Shown here piece by piece: positions 45,401 to 52,934 of a stretch of DNA of 64,000 nucleotides. The position numbers and the translations under genes were made by a program. Origin of the DNA: Gilvimarinus sp. DA14 (GTDB lineage Bacteria > Pseudomonadota > Gammaproteobacteria > Pseudomonadales > Cellvibrionaceae); NCBI RefSeq assembly GCF_024204685.1, contig NZ_CP100350.1:3622501-3686500 (forward strand). Reading direction: 5' to 3'. Every line of letters begins with the position of its first letter. Position 1 is the stretch's first letter. The notes below the pieces were generated by a model. It was not told the DNA's origin. It saw only the letters and a program-made list of their open reading frames with translations, and did not search any database.

Positions 45401-45421
45401 GTGAGTGAGTTCAAATGTCAT
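42407..45421 (-). CDS. cbrA: Transporter-fused sensor kinase CbrA
   Basis: 1004 residues. An N-terminal SSS-type transporter domain (about 1-500, 13 predicted helices) is followed by a linker, a PAS domain (about 640-750, 'LQELPMAVCSLGRDKEILMW'), HisKA with His777 ('LAAGVAHEIGNPITGI') and HATPase_c ('NLLANARDAS', 'DEGEGIDPEHL', 'GEGTGLGLAMVYSI'). In Pseudomonas, CbrA senses carbon/nitrogen balance, may transport histidine, and phosphorylates CbrB. Its start overlaps the stop of the small upstream ORF by four bases (ATGA). No receiver domain is fused. Confidence 0.94.
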   Translation of the reverse strand: MTFELTHVALIGLGYLLLIFGIATITERDWLPRRITEHPVTYILSLGIFASAWAFYGVIDLAFQFGYGALAYYLGTGALFLFAPVALEPITELARRHQVHSLADLLVFRYHSHGIGALTTLCMLLGILPLMALQIQAIADTMHILTVSRDPAIPLVGTGLTFKDLMALTYCGILALFTILFGSNRERHRGLITAMAFESLLKVFALCAIGLLAVYGVFDGFSGLDQWLERNPENLALLHSPIRDGASHTLLLVFVATAVTMPHIFHMGVAENPILRNTRTVTWAFPLFLLFLALPIFPILWAGFELSVPLPAQYFTLGVPILAESPSLTILAFIGGLSASTGAMVVISLALSTMVMNHWLLPFLRLRRRQDIYSQLVWLRRAVIAALFLGGYFFYWMLDNRQSLFHLALVAFIETLQFVPGIFAIVFWTRGNRRGVIAGLTVGTLVWMVGLLIPMLTGLEQLRVPFGDGSLSVGISHWSEITVISLGLNTLIFIGVSLLTRQTEEEAYSAELCAADELSHPVRQALDVHSAAEFKTRLAKPLGKVTASREVDLALRQLGLGISERRPYALRRLRDQLEANLSGLMGIHVAGEIMDNHLPYKLAEARDTVDINLIENRLSQYRSHLTGLSAELNNLRLYHRKTLQELPMAVCSLGRDKEILMWNRAMAKLTGIEADDVLGSHLDDLVQPWCDLLVNFSGGEDAHLYRHEITLNKRPHWISLHKAAIEGPATSRRGSTAGQDDQVILLEDVTETQLLEQELIHSERLASVGRLAAGVAHEIGNPITGIACLCQNLRYESENPEVLETADQILSQTDRVTRIVQSLVSYSHSGRNKKSAFEAVRLRECAEEAIALLSLQKDKNPVIFSNDIAANAIVAGDLQQMIQVFINLLANARDASEPEGRVMLESFEDEDNITLTVTDEGEGIDPEHLDQILEPFFTTKDPGEGTGLGLAMVYSIIDDHGGSLDILSPANPSTKRGAQIVIKLPRHLDSVLTHTAPDAPEKAD

Positions 45422-45588
45422 GAGGGCTTCTTACGGGCCTGCACAGCGTAGGCAATACCAATGACCAGCACCCACATGATGTAGGGCCGGTACCAGGCGC
45501 CCTCAGGGTTGACGATCCAGGTGAACAGCGTCGGTGAAAAGATATAGGCGATCAGCAGCAGCAAGATCACCAGGCGCTGGTTGTTCAT
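45418..45588 (-). CDS. CbrX-like small membrane protein (56 residues)
   Basis: ATG 45588 to TGA 45418. The product has two hydrophobic helices: 'RLVILLLLIAYIFSPTLFTW', then after 'NPEGAWYRPYIMWV' a second one, 'VLVIGIAYAVQ', and a basic end 'ARKKPS'. It overlaps gluQ by four bases upstream and cbrA by four bases downstream (both ATGA), so all three are translationally coupled. Pseudomonas cbrA is likewise preceded by a short ORF (cbrX) whose translation controls CbrA synthesis. The assignment is by position and size; the sequence match was not tested. Confidence 0.8.
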   Translation of the reverse strand: MNNQRLVILLLLIAYIFSPTLFTWIVNPEGAWYRPYIMWVLVIGIAYAVQARKKPS

Positions 45589-46505
45589 GTGTTTTCCATG
45601 TTTGTGCTTAAAGGAACACCGGCCAGTGCATTAAGCCGCCAGTGCTGGGTGGCCCAGTGTAACAGGCTGGCGCAATCGCTGTGCGCCAGTTCCCGGGGGG
45701 GATTTTGCCTCAGAAACACCAGTGCCTGCCAGAGGTTTGCGCAGGCATTGCGGTTATCCAGGGCAGCTGCCTGGTTTTGCTTGCTCAGTTTACGTCCGTC
45801 GGCGCCGCAGGCGACGGGCACGTGGGCGTAAATAGGTGTGCGCTGCTGCAGAATTTCAAAAAAACGAATCTGGCGCGCCGTTACCGGCAGCAGGTCGCTG
45901 CCGCGTACCACATGGGTGATGCCCTGGTGGATATCGTCGGCTACAACCGCCAATTGATAGCCGAATAAACCATCTTTACGCACCACTACGGCATCGCCAA
46001 CTTCGCGGGCCAGATTTTGCTGCTGCACACCGGCCAGGGCGTCGGTAAAGCTCAGGGTATCGGGCAGCTTGGCGAGCACACCGGGTAGATCGTAAAGTTT
46101 GAGGCGCCAGGCGGTGTTGCCGTGCCTGGGGCGTGCGTGCCGACAGTGGCCGTTGTAGATCCCGCCCATGGCTTTCACATCCTGACGGGTACAGTCGCAG
46201 GGGTAGATCAGGTCCTTTTGCTCGAGCGTGGCGAGCAGTTCTCGATAGGCCTCGCGGCGCTGGCTTTGCCAAAGTACGGTGTCGTCCCAGTGAAGGCCGT
46301 GAGCCTCCAGTGTTTGCAGAATGAGGTCGGCGGCACCGGCCTGCTCGCGCGGGGGGTCAATATCGTCGATACGAACCAGCCAGCGGCCGCAGTTGTGACG
46401 CGCGTCCAAATAGCTCGCCAGGGCGGCGACCAGAGAGCCAAAGTGCAGTGGCCCGGAGGGGGAGGGCGCGAAGCGGCCCGTATAAGAAGGGGCAATATGT
46501 GGCAC
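45585..46505 (-). CDS. gluQ: Glutamyl-Q tRNA(Asp) synthetase
   Basis: 306 residues from GTG 46505. The frame is open to 46601, but that would overlap dksA by 53 bases and add a basic stretch absent from the family. 'YTGRFAPSPSGPLHFGSLVA' contains the HIGH-equivalent, 'LVRIDDIDPPREQAG' follows, a zinc site is at 'CDCTRQ...GHCRHA', and 'ADGRKLSKQNQAAAL' is the KMSKS-equivalent. It lacks the anticodon-binding domain of GltX, as GluQ does. It glutamylates queuosine in tRNA-Asp. The order dksA-gluQ is common in gammaproteobacteria. The start codon is uncertain. Confidence 0.92.
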   Translation of the reverse strand: MPHIAPSYTGRFAPSPSGPLHFGSLVAALASYLDARHNCGRWLVRIDDIDPPREQAGAADLILQTLEAHGLHWDDTVLWQSQRREAYRELLATLEQKDLIYPCDCTRQDVKAMGGIYNGHCRHARPRHGNTAWRLKLYDLPGVLAKLPDTLSFTDALAGVQQQNLAREVGDAVVVRKDGLFGYQLAVVADDIHQGITHVVRGSDLLPVTARQIRFFEILQQRTPIYAHVPVACGADGRKLSKQNQAAALDNRNACANLWQALVFLRQNPPRELAHSDCASLLHWATQHWRLNALAGVPLSTNMENT

Positions 46506-46548
46506 GGCAAGACGGGCCGGGCGAGCCCGGCCGCTTGGTCGGCAGCGC

Positions 46549-46992
46549 TTAGCCGCCGATTTGCTTTTCTTTGATTTCGTCCAGCGTTTTGCAGTCGACA
46601 CACAAGGTGGCAGTTGGGCGCGCTTCCAGACGACGAATACCGATTTCTACGCCACAGGCGTCGCAAAAACCATAGTCTTCGTTTTCGATCAGCTCCAAGG
46701 TGCTGTCGATTTTTCTGATCAATTTGCGCTCGCGGTCGCGGGTGCGCAACTCCAGGCTAAACTCTTCTTCCTGGCTGGCGCGGTCAGCCGGATCGGGAAA
46801 GTTGGCCGCTTCATCTTTCATGTGGCTCATGGTGCGGTCGACTTCTTCCATCAACTCTCTACGCCAGGCCAGTAACAGCTGTTGAAAGTGCTCCAGCTGT
46901 TTTTCATTCATGTACTCTTCACCCTTCTTTTCTTTGTAGGGTGCAAAGGTGCGCAGCGTATAGCTTTCGGCTTGAGCTGAACTGTTGGGCAT
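46549..46992 (-). CDS. dksA: RNA polymerase-binding transcription factor DksA
   Basis: 147 residues. It has '[20 protein letters not shown]', a coiled-coil tip with the conserved '[12 protein letters not shown]' (catalytic DxxDxA motif intact), and a zinc finger '[20 protein letters not shown]' followed by CVDC. It binds the secondary channel of RNA polymerase and, with ppGpp, controls rRNA and amino-acid genes. It heads the dksA-gluQ-cbrX-cbrA-cbrB block, with 43 bases before gluQ holding a GC-rich hairpin (GGCCGGGC/GCCCGGCC). Confidence 0.97.
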   Translation of the reverse strand: MPNSSAQAESYTLRTFAPYKEKKGEEYMNEKQLEHFQQLLLAWRRELMEEVDRTMSHMKDEAANFPDPADRASQEEEFSLELRTRDRERKLIRKIDSTLELIENEDYGFCDACGVEIGIRRLEARPTATLCVDCKTLDEIKEKQIGG

Positions 46993-47191
46993 AGGGTAAC
47001 GCCTCTCATCTCCTGAAGAACCTGCCAGACTCGCGTCTGTCAGCTTATGGTTACTGTCGCGTCTTCACGACGCTTCGCCAATCTTCCCTTACCGCCAGCG
47101 GGGGTGCAAAAGCGGAAGGAAAGCGAAGCTACCAGATTCCCTGACACCGTTCCAGTATTTTTTGCACTTTTGTGTCCGTTATTCGGCCCGG

Positions 47192-47201
47192 TGGTTATAA
47201 T
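47192..47201 (+). promoter_or_regulatory. Extended -10 promoter of sfsA
   Basis: TGGTTATAAT contains a perfect TATAAT (47196-47201) 27 bases before the start codon. The -35 region is weak. The dksA promoter must lie in the same 236-base gap on the opposite strand but is not evident. Confidence 0.45.
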
Positions 47202-47228
47202 GCCCGGCTTTTGCGCAAAGAGGTGGCT

Positions 47229-47939
47229 ATGAAGGCTGAGCAGCCGTGGCAGCAGGGAACTTTAATTCGGCGCTACAAGCGTTTTTTGGCTGATGTGGTT
47301 ACCGCTAAAGGTGAACACATCACTATTCATTGCCCCAATACAGGCTCTATGCGTAACTGCATCAGCGAGGGCGCGCCCTGCTGGTATTCCCGCTCCGACA
47401 GTAAAACCCGCAAGTACCCTCACACCTGGGAGGTGGCGACCACACCGGAGGGGCATTTGGCCGGCATCAATACCGGACGAGCAAATCACTTGGTGCGCGA
47501 GGCCATAGAGGCGGGGATTATCGAGTCTCTCGCCGGTTACCCGTCGCTGCGGGCGGAGGTGAAGTATGGTGCTGAAAACTCGCGCATCGATTTTCTGCTC
47601 TCTGGGGCAGGGCCTGATTGTTATGTTGAAGTGAAAAACGTCACCTTAATGGAGCGGGCCGGCGAAGGCTTGTTTCCCGATGCGGTCAGCAGTCGCGGTA
47701 CCAAACATTTGCGTGAGTTGATTAGTGTAGCCCGCGAGGGGCAGCGCGCTGTTTTACTTTTCTGTGTGCAGCACTCGGGTATCGAGCATGTATCGCCCGC
47801 CGACGATATTGATCCACTGTACGCTAAGACTTTACGAGAAGCCGCTACCGCAGGGGTCGAGGTGCTTGCCTATGGGGCAGCAATCGAGCCCGAGCACAGC
47901 GAAATTCGCTTGCAGCGGGCCCTGCCGGTGCTTTTATAA
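47229..47939 (+). CDS. sfsA: Sugar fermentation stimulation protein homolog SfsA
   Basis: 236 residues from ATG 47229 with AAAGAGGTGG upstream. It has '[20 protein letters not shown]', '[20 protein letters not shown]', '[20 protein letters not shown]' and '[20 protein letters not shown]'. The D...ExK pattern gives it a nuclease-like core. E. coli SfsA was described as a DNA-binding factor affecting maltose genes, but its true role is unclear. It sits beside dksA, as in many gammaproteobacteria. Confidence 0.95.
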   Translation: MKAEQPWQQGTLIRRYKRFLADVVTAKGEHITIHCPNTGSMRNCISEGAPCWYSRSDSKTRKYPHTWEVATTPEGHLAGINTGRANHLVREAIEAGIIESLAGYPSLRAEVKYGAENSRIDFLLSGAGPDCYVEVKNVTLMERAGEGLFPDAVSSRGTKHLRELISVAREGQRAVLLFCVQHSGIEHVSPADDIDPLYAKTLREAATAGVEVLAYGAAIEPEHSEIRLQRALPVLL

Positions 47940-47941
47940 CA

Positions 47942-48280
47942 TCAGTGGTGCAGGTAAATCCCGCCGTCCACCTCGCAGATCGACAATGCCCGCAGCGCTT
48001 GCCCGGCACAAGGACCGCTGACGCACTGGCCGTTTTCAATTACAAACAGTGCGCCGTGGTTGGCGCATTGAATTAAGCTGCCATCGCTGGTGAGAAACTC
48101 GTGTTCGACCCACTCCAGGGGAATGGCCACATGAGGGCAAAGGTTATGGTAGGCGTAAGCTTGGCCCCGTTTGCGGATTAGTATTACCGCCAGGTCGGCT
48201 CCGTCGCGCTCTATTTGATAGCCCCTGCTGCTGCCCTCCGGCAGATCCGCGCTGTTGCAGATAAATGTCTTTGCGTTCAC
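47942..48280 (-). CDS. Rieske-type ferredoxin-like protein
   Basis: 112 residues. The two ligand clusters of a Rieske [2Fe-2S] centre are present: 'NLCPHVAIPLEW' (C-x-H) and 'IQCANHGALF' (C-x2-H), 21 residues apart or so. There is no signal or membrane segment, so it is a soluble electron carrier or oxygenase-type ferredoxin. Its start overlaps the stop of the DegS-like protease gene by four bases, indicating coupling. The electron partner is not apparent. This overlap with an envelope-stress protease gene is unusual. Confidence 0.88.
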   Translation of the reverse strand: MNAKTFICNSADLPEGSSRGYQIERDGADLAVILIRKRGQAYAYHNLCPHVAIPLEWVEHEFLTSDGSLIQCANHGALFVIENGQCVSGPCAGQALRALSICEVDGGIYLHH

Positions 48281-49335
48281 AAGCGCGGCTCGGCAAGGGT
48301 GACTTGGGCCTGACGGATTTTGCCATTGCGCACGAATTGCACTGACAGAGTGTCGCCCGGCTCGTGTTGCTCAAGCAGGGTGAGAAAGTCGTCGTGATTG
48401 CGCGTGGGGGTGTCGTTTAAGGCGATGATAATATCTCCCAGCTCGACCCGGCCCCAAGCTCCGCGTCTTGCGCCTATCAAACCCGCTTTGGCGGCGGGCA
48501 AGCCGGGTGCAACATGAAGCAGTGGCACACCTTCTACGCCGGCGCGCCTGGCCCAGTAGGCGGGGGCGAACTCAACCCCAAAGACGGGGCGGATCAGGCG
48601 GCCAAACTCAATCAGCTGCGGCACGATTTCTTTGACAATATTGACCGGGATGGCAAAGCCAATGCCGGCACTGGCTCCGCTGGGGCTGTAAATCATAGTG
48701 TTTACGCCAATCAGCTCGCCCGCGGAGTTCAGCAGCGGGCCGCCGGAGTTACCTGGGTTAATGGCGGCGTCGGTCTGAATCACATTGCGAATTTTGCGCT
48801 GGTTGGGTGCTTCAATTTCGCGGCCCAGAGCACTGACTACGCCAGTGGTGAGGGTGGCATCAAGGCCGAAGGGGTTGCCGATGGCCAGTACCTTGCGACC
48901 CACCGCCAGCTCGTCCGAATCGCCGCGCGGCAGGGCGTGCAGTTTTTCTTTCGGGGCTTCGATTTTCAGCACTGCGAGGTCTTTGTCTGGCGCCAGACCC
49001 ACCACTTCGGCGGGCCAGCTGGACTGATCGGGGAGGGTGATTTGCACTTGCTGCGCGCCTTCGACCACATGGTAGTTAGTGACCACGTAGCCGTCTTCGC
49101 TCCAGATAAATCCGGTGCCGGCGCCACTGGGAATGGACAGCAAGTCAAAAGAGCGCCGGTCGCGCACCACCTGCAGGCGATTGACGTACACCACCGAGGG
49201 GCTCGCATAGTCGAAAATCTCAATGGTGTTGCGCTCGTCGTCGGTGGAGAATTTGGGCGCTTCTGACCAGGCCTGGCTGGCGTGCAGCGCAACCAAGAAC
49301 ACAAGGGCGACGAGTTTTTTGCTGTTAAATGTCAT
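48277..49335 (-). CDS. DegS/DegQ-type periplasmic serine protease
   Basis: 352 residues. The N-terminal hydrophobic segment (about 6-24) is a signal or anchor. The trypsin-like domain has the triad His ('[11 protein letters not shown]'), Asp ('DKDLAVLKI') and Ser ('[11 protein letters not shown]'). One PDZ domain follows (about 250-350, '[20 protein letters not shown]'). A single PDZ and the length fit DegS, the sensor that cleaves RseA in the sigma-E cascade, though the soluble-protease role is also possible. It overlaps htpX upstream and the Rieske gene downstream by four bases each. Confidence 0.88.
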   Translation of the reverse strand: MTFNSKKLVALVFLVALHASQAWSEAPKFSTDDERNTIEIFDYASPSVVYVNRLQVVRDRRSFDLLSIPSGAGTGFIWSEDGYVVTNYHVVEGAQQVQITLPDQSSWPAEVVGLAPDKDLAVLKIEAPKEKLHALPRGDSDELAVGRKVLAIGNPFGLDATLTTGVVSALGREIEAPNQRKIRNVIQTDAAINPGNSGGPLLNSAGELIGVNTMIYSPSGASAGIGFAIPVNIVKEIVPQLIEFGRLIRPVFGVEFAPAYWARRAGVEGVPLLHVAPGLPAAKAGLIGARRGAWGRVELGDIIIALNDTPTRNHDDFLTLLEQHEPGDTLSVQFVRNGKIRQAQVTLAEPRL

Positions 49336-50225
49336 AGTCCTTTGCGCAGAGTGTCGATTCGATCTGACAGCGGCGGGTGACTGGCAAACAGCTTGCCCAG
49401 AGATTGCTGAAAGCCGCTGGAAATACCAAAAGCCTGCATGCTCTTGGGCATGGGGGTGGGGGCGCCAGCCTGAGTTTCAGCCTGCAGGCGCTGCAGCGCG
49501 CGAATCATACCTTCGCGACTGGCCAGATGGGCGCCCGCCGCATCGGCGCGGTATTCGCGATAGCGAGAAAATGACATCACGATCATGGTGGCGAGAAAAC
49601 CAAGGATAATCTCCGCCACGATGGTAACAATGTAGTAACCGATACCCACACCGCGCTCGGTTTTAAACACTACCTTGTCCACGGTGTGGCCGATGATGCG
49701 TGCCAAAAACATCACAAAAGTATTTACCACACCCTGAATCAGCGTCAGGGTCACCATATCGCCGTTGGCCACATGTCCAATCTCGTGAGCCATAACGGCG
49801 CGGGCCTCTTCGCGGTCAAAGCGCTGCAGCAGGCCGGCGCTGACCGCCACCAAAGCGTTATTTTTGTTCCAGCCAGTGGCAAAGGCATTGGCTTGGCTGG
49901 CGGGAAAGATACCCACCTCTGGCATCCCGATCCCCGCTTTTTGCGACAAATCTTTTACGGTCTCTACCAGCCAGCGCTCATCGGGTGTGCGAGGGTTGGT
50001 AATGATTTGGGTACCGGTGGTTTTCTTGGCGATAAATTTAGACAGAAACAGGGAGATAAACGCGCCGGAAAAGCCGAATACAGCGCAGAAAATAAGCAGG
50101 CTGGTTAAATCCAACCCTGTGCCCGACTCGTTCAGAATCTGGTTTACCCCGAACAGGTTCAGGGTAACGCTTGCCAGAACCAAAACGCCCAGGTTAGTCA
50201 ATAAAAACAGGCCAATTCGCAACAC
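49332..50225 (-). CDS. htpX: Membrane zinc protease HtpX
   Basis: 297 residues. Two N-terminal helices precede '[19 protein letters not shown]' (HExxH zinc motif), two further helices follow, and '[20 protein letters not shown]' holds the third ligand Glu. It degrades misfolded inner-membrane proteins and in E. coli is induced by envelope stress through CpxR and FtsH loss. It is first in a three-gene overlapping unit with the DegS-like protease, which supports a joint quality-control role. No Cpx box was identified in the leader. Confidence 0.95.
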   Translation of the reverse strand: MLRIGLFLLTNLGVLVLASVTLNLFGVNQILNESGTGLDLTSLLIFCAVFGFSGAFISLFLSKFIAKKTTGTQIITNPRTPDERWLVETVKDLSQKAGIGMPEVGIFPASQANAFATGWNKNNALVAVSAGLLQRFDREEARAVMAHEIGHVANGDMVTLTLIQGVVNTFVMFLARIIGHTVDKVVFKTERGVGIGYYIVTIVAEIILGFLATMIVMSFSRYREYRADAAGAHLASREGMIRALQRLQAETQAGAPTPMPKSMQAFGISSGFQQSLGKLFASHPPLSDRIDTLRKGL

Positions 50226-50567
50226 GGTTTAGTACTCCTCAGAGGATGCGGTTATATCGACAGATATATGCCACCTGTGGGAGATTTTTCAATAGCGGGA
50301 GAAAGAAAAATGGCCGCCCGCAGGCGGCCCAAGCAACCGTGATTAGCCAAGGCACCTGGGTGCCTTTGGTTTTACCCTTGTGGGGCAAAACCGGAGGAGA
50401 AGATCAGACAATTGACTTGCAGGAAAATTGACCGACCACTGGTAACTCGCCGCAGCGAATCGAGCCAGTGGTGTAACGATAATTATTATCATTACTGTTG
50501 TCAACCATTGCGTTGCAAATATTTAGTAAAGCGGTATCTTTTCCCGGTGGAAGCCGGGAAGAGTGCA
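50226..50567. other. htpX upstream region with hairpins and an orphan Fur box
   Basis: 342 bases. Hairpins GCCGCC/GGCGGC (50312-50327) and CCAAGGCACC/GGTGCCTTTGG (around 50347-50369, followed by TTTT on the plus strand) look like a terminator. A Fur-like site follows at 50478-50494. No coding frame is credible. The htpX promoter should be near 50230-50290. Confidence 0.5.
50478..50494. promoter_or_regulatory. Fur-box-like sequence without an obvious target gene
   Basis: GATAATTATTATCATTA matches the Fur consensus GATAATGATAATCATTATC over most of its length. No iron gene is adjacent: htpX is 250 bases away, and the other side holds a MITE. The target may have been displaced. Confidence 0.55.
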
Positions 50568-50886
50568 CTAGGGCCTGTTCACGCTAATTAAATGCAGCCT
50601 GTTGTGACTTAAAATTCGTCAATCAAGGCGCGAGGAGAGTGGTTTGGTTATTCCAAATGAACGACGAGCAAAGCTTACCGCATCCTGCTCTCGCGCCTCA
50701 CCTGCGTCCATGCAGGCGACGCAGGGTGGCGGATTTTTAGCCGCAACCCGAAGGGCTGGAGCCAGTTTTATCCCCAGTGTTGTTGCCGATCGCTTATTTG
50801 GAATAACCAAACTTCGCTCACGGCGCCTAGCTGGAAACAAAACTGGCTTCCAGCAGGCGCATTTAATTAGCGTGAACAGGCCCTAG
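50568..50886. mobile_element. MITE 2 (311 bp, CTAG target duplication)
   Basis: Perfect terminal repeats of 24 bases (50572-50595 and 50859-50882, beginning GGCCTGTTCACGC) are flanked by CTAG on both sides (50568-50571, 50883-50886). Inner arms 50643-50660 and 50794-50811 are inverted copies with one mismatch. There is no transposase frame. It shares the YTAR-type 4-bp duplication with MITE 1, pointing to IS5-group mobilisation. It ends 16 bases before the stop of the next gene. Confidence 0.88.
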
Positions 50887-50902
50887 ATTGAGCCGAGGGG
50901 GA

Positions 50903-51688
50903 TTAAGCGGTACAGCTAGCGAGTTGGCTGTTTAGGAGTTTAATTTTTTCTGCCATCTCTTCAATCAGGCCAATACAAATATGGGGTTGGTGCTCTACCA
51001 GCTCGATAAACTCGTCTTTTTTAACTGTGAGTACGGTGCAGTCTGTGCGGGCAACAATGCTGGCAATGCGCTTTTGCCCGGTAAATACAGCCAGGGCGCC
51101 AAAGATTTCATCGCTGCGGACTTCACCTACTGTCACGCCATCGCAGACGGCGTCGGCACTGCCGTCGATCAGGCTGTACACCAAATCGGCCTCGTCCCCC
51201 TGGCGGATAATGGTCTCTCCGGCGCTGTAGCGCAAAAAACCAGCGCTGGGTTGGAATTCTTTGCGAATTTCCTGCGCCAGTGCCTGTTGCAGCCAGCTAA
51301 GTTGGGCTACCAGAAAGTAGCTCCAAAGTTTTTGCAGGCTCTGCTCGCTGCAGACGTAATTGATCAGTGTGTCGCGGTCGCAGGGCTGCAGCACTACGGA
51401 CTCATCGCAGTAGTAGGTGCCGCCTGGCAGACTTAACATTCGCGTGAGGCCGAGAATATCGCCACGGCTAAACATTAAAGTGGGTTTGCCCGCAAAGCGG
51501 CAATAGACCTGACCAGACTGCACAAAGTAGAGCCGGGAATTGGGCGCGTTGGAGAAAATATCGTCGCAGGCTTGCAGGGTTACTTCCGGCGCCTCCAGAA
51601 CTAAACCATCGTAAAGGCTTTGTGCGATGGTGGTAATTTTTTGCCCCAGCTCTGCCAGGGTCTCGGTTTCATGCGCCGCTAAATGCAT
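50903..51688 (-). CDS. Cyclic-nucleotide-binding domain protein (tandem cNMP folds)
   Basis: 261 residues from ATG 51688; a GTG at 51736 would add 16 residues, and neither start has a clear ribosome-binding site. It has two cNMP-like beta-barrels: a degenerate first ('LYFVQSGQVYCRFAGKPTLM') and a better second ('FLRYSAGETIIRQGDEADLV', then 'YSLIDGSADAVCDG' and 'FGALAVFTGQKRIASIVART'). The C-terminus ends in a helix without a helix-turn-helix, so it is not a CRP-type activator. It may bind cAMP or c-di-GMP and act through partners. The canonical arginine of the phosphate-binding cassette is not clear. Confidence 0.8.
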   Translation of the reverse strand: MHLAAHETETLAELGQKITTIAQSLYDGLVLEAPEVTLQACDDIFSNAPNSRLYFVQSGQVYCRFAGKPTLMFSRGDILGLTRMLSLPGGTYYCDESVVLQPCDRDTLINYVCSEQSLQKLWSYFLVAQLSWLQQALAQEIRKEFQPSAGFLRYSAGETIIRQGDEADLVYSLIDGSADAVCDGVTVGEVRSDEIFGALAVFTGQKRIASIVARTDCTVLTVKKDEFIELVEHQPHICIGLIEEMAEKIKLLNSQLASCTA

Positions 51689-51769
51689 GCTTGTGAATCT
51701 CTGAAAATTTTTGTGGTAGTGCTTTGGGGGATTCACTATAGCGAATGCGTTACTTAAGCACTACAGGTG

Positions 51770-52048
51770 TCAGGCGTTTTCTGTGGCCAACTTCTCGGCT
51801 TCGGCTACCAGCTCGGACTTTAGCTGTGGGTCAAGATCATTCCAGTGGACGTCCATTAGAGCACCCTGCAGGGCGTAAAGCATGACCTTGGATACGTTGA
51901 TGTCGCGATCTTTAATGCGCAGGTAAGCGCCCACGGCGCCCAGCTCTTGTAAGTCACTGTATGTGCTGACCCCAATGGCGCGCAAAATATTGACGGAAGC
52001 CATGCCCAGGTTCTTTAACTGTAGCAATTCGCTTTGCTCGGTCCCCAT
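51770..52048 (-). CDS. TfoX C-terminal domain protein
   Basis: 92 residues. 'LLQLKNLGMASVNILRAIGV' and 'STYSDLQELGAVGAYLRIKD' match the TfoX_C (helix-hairpin-helix-like) domain. 'VSKVMLYALQGALMDVHWND' follows. The N-terminal TfoX domain is absent, so this is a stand-alone C-domain as found in many gammaproteobacteria. A role in competence regulation cannot be assumed from this half alone. Confidence 0.88.
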   Translation of the reverse strand: MGTEQSELLQLKNLGMASVNILRAIGVSTYSDLQELGAVGAYLRIKDRDINVSKVMLYALQGALMDVHWNDLDPQLKSELVAEAEKLATENA

Positions 52049-52235
52049 AACCTAAGACTCCTGTTGTTATAGCTGATTTGTTATTTTCGCAATGCTGTTA
52101 TTAGCATCCATTTATAGCCTCGGGTTATATTACAGTCTTAACTTGCAACTGCAAATACTTAACAAGGATTCGCTGTGCCGGGGTGTTAAAGTTTGCACCA
52201 GTGCACATCCGCGCGACTCTTGGGAATGAAAACAC

Positions 52236-52934
52236 ATGTCTGGTGAAATCTTGGTGACAGAGCGACAGGCCCTGGGGCTGGATGAAGAGCACCTTGTCTC
52301 GGTGCAGGGCAGCTGCAAAATTCATCCGCTGGTCTCGGCGCCCCTGCAGTCGCTGGCGCAGCAGTGCAGTGCCCCCGGGTGTCGGCTAGCGATTGCCAGT
52401 GGGTATCGCAGCTTTGATCGTCAGCTGGCCATTTTTAATGCCAAGGCCCGCGGCGAGCGCGAGGTGCTGGATGACCGAGGGCAGGTGTTGGATATGCAGC
52501 GCCTGAGCCCGCGCGAGCAGTTGTATGCGATTTTGCGATTCTCCGCGTTACCCGGCGCCTCGCGGCATCACTGGGGCAGTGATATGGATGTCTATGATCC
52601 CGCTGCCATGCCCGCTGATTATCGAGTGCAGCTAACCTTATCGGAATGTGTCCCCGGAGGTGTTTTCGGTGACTTGCATTGCGAGCTGGATTCCCATCTG
52701 CAGGGCAGCGACTTTTATCGGCCCTACGAGCGCGACCTGGGGGCTATTGCCCCGGAACCCTGGCATTTAAGTTATCGGCCCCTTGCCGATGCCTATGTAA
52801 AAGTGCTCTCGCGGGATTTACTGGGCGATTGCCTGCAAAGCGCCGAGTTGGAGCTTAAGCCCGTGGTTATGCGCCACCTGGATGACATATATCGCCGCTA
52901 TGTGCAGCTGGAGCCTGGCAGTGGATCAAATTAA
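52236..52934 (+). CDS. VanY/LdcB-type D-alanyl-D-alanine carboxypeptidase
   Basis: 232 residues. Zinc-peptidase M15 motifs: 'LAIASGYRSFDRQLAIFNAK', 'GASRHHWGSDMDVYD' (SxHxxGxxxD) and 'PEPWHLSYRP' (ExxxH-like). Such enzymes trim the terminal D-Ala or LD-bonds of peptidoglycan stem peptides. No signal peptide is visible from ATG 52236, so it may act on cytoplasmic precursors or muropeptides, or be exported otherwise. Its end overlaps the next gene by 14 bases. Confidence 0.85.
   Translation: MSGEILVTERQALGLDEEHLVSVQGSCKIHPLVSAPLQSLAQQCSAPGCRLAIASGYRSFDRQLAIFNAKARGEREVLDDRGQVLDMQRLSPREQLYAILRFSALPGASRHHWGSDMDVYDPAAMPADYRVQLTLSECVPGGVFGDLHCELDSHLQGSDFYRPYERDLGAIAPEPWHLSYRPLADAYVKVLSRDLLGDCLQSAELELKPVVMRHLDDIYRRYVQLEPGSGSN

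Noticed and set aside
46506-46601. Upstream start for gluQ
   Set aside because: It would overlap dksA by 53 bases and add a basic stretch absent from the family.
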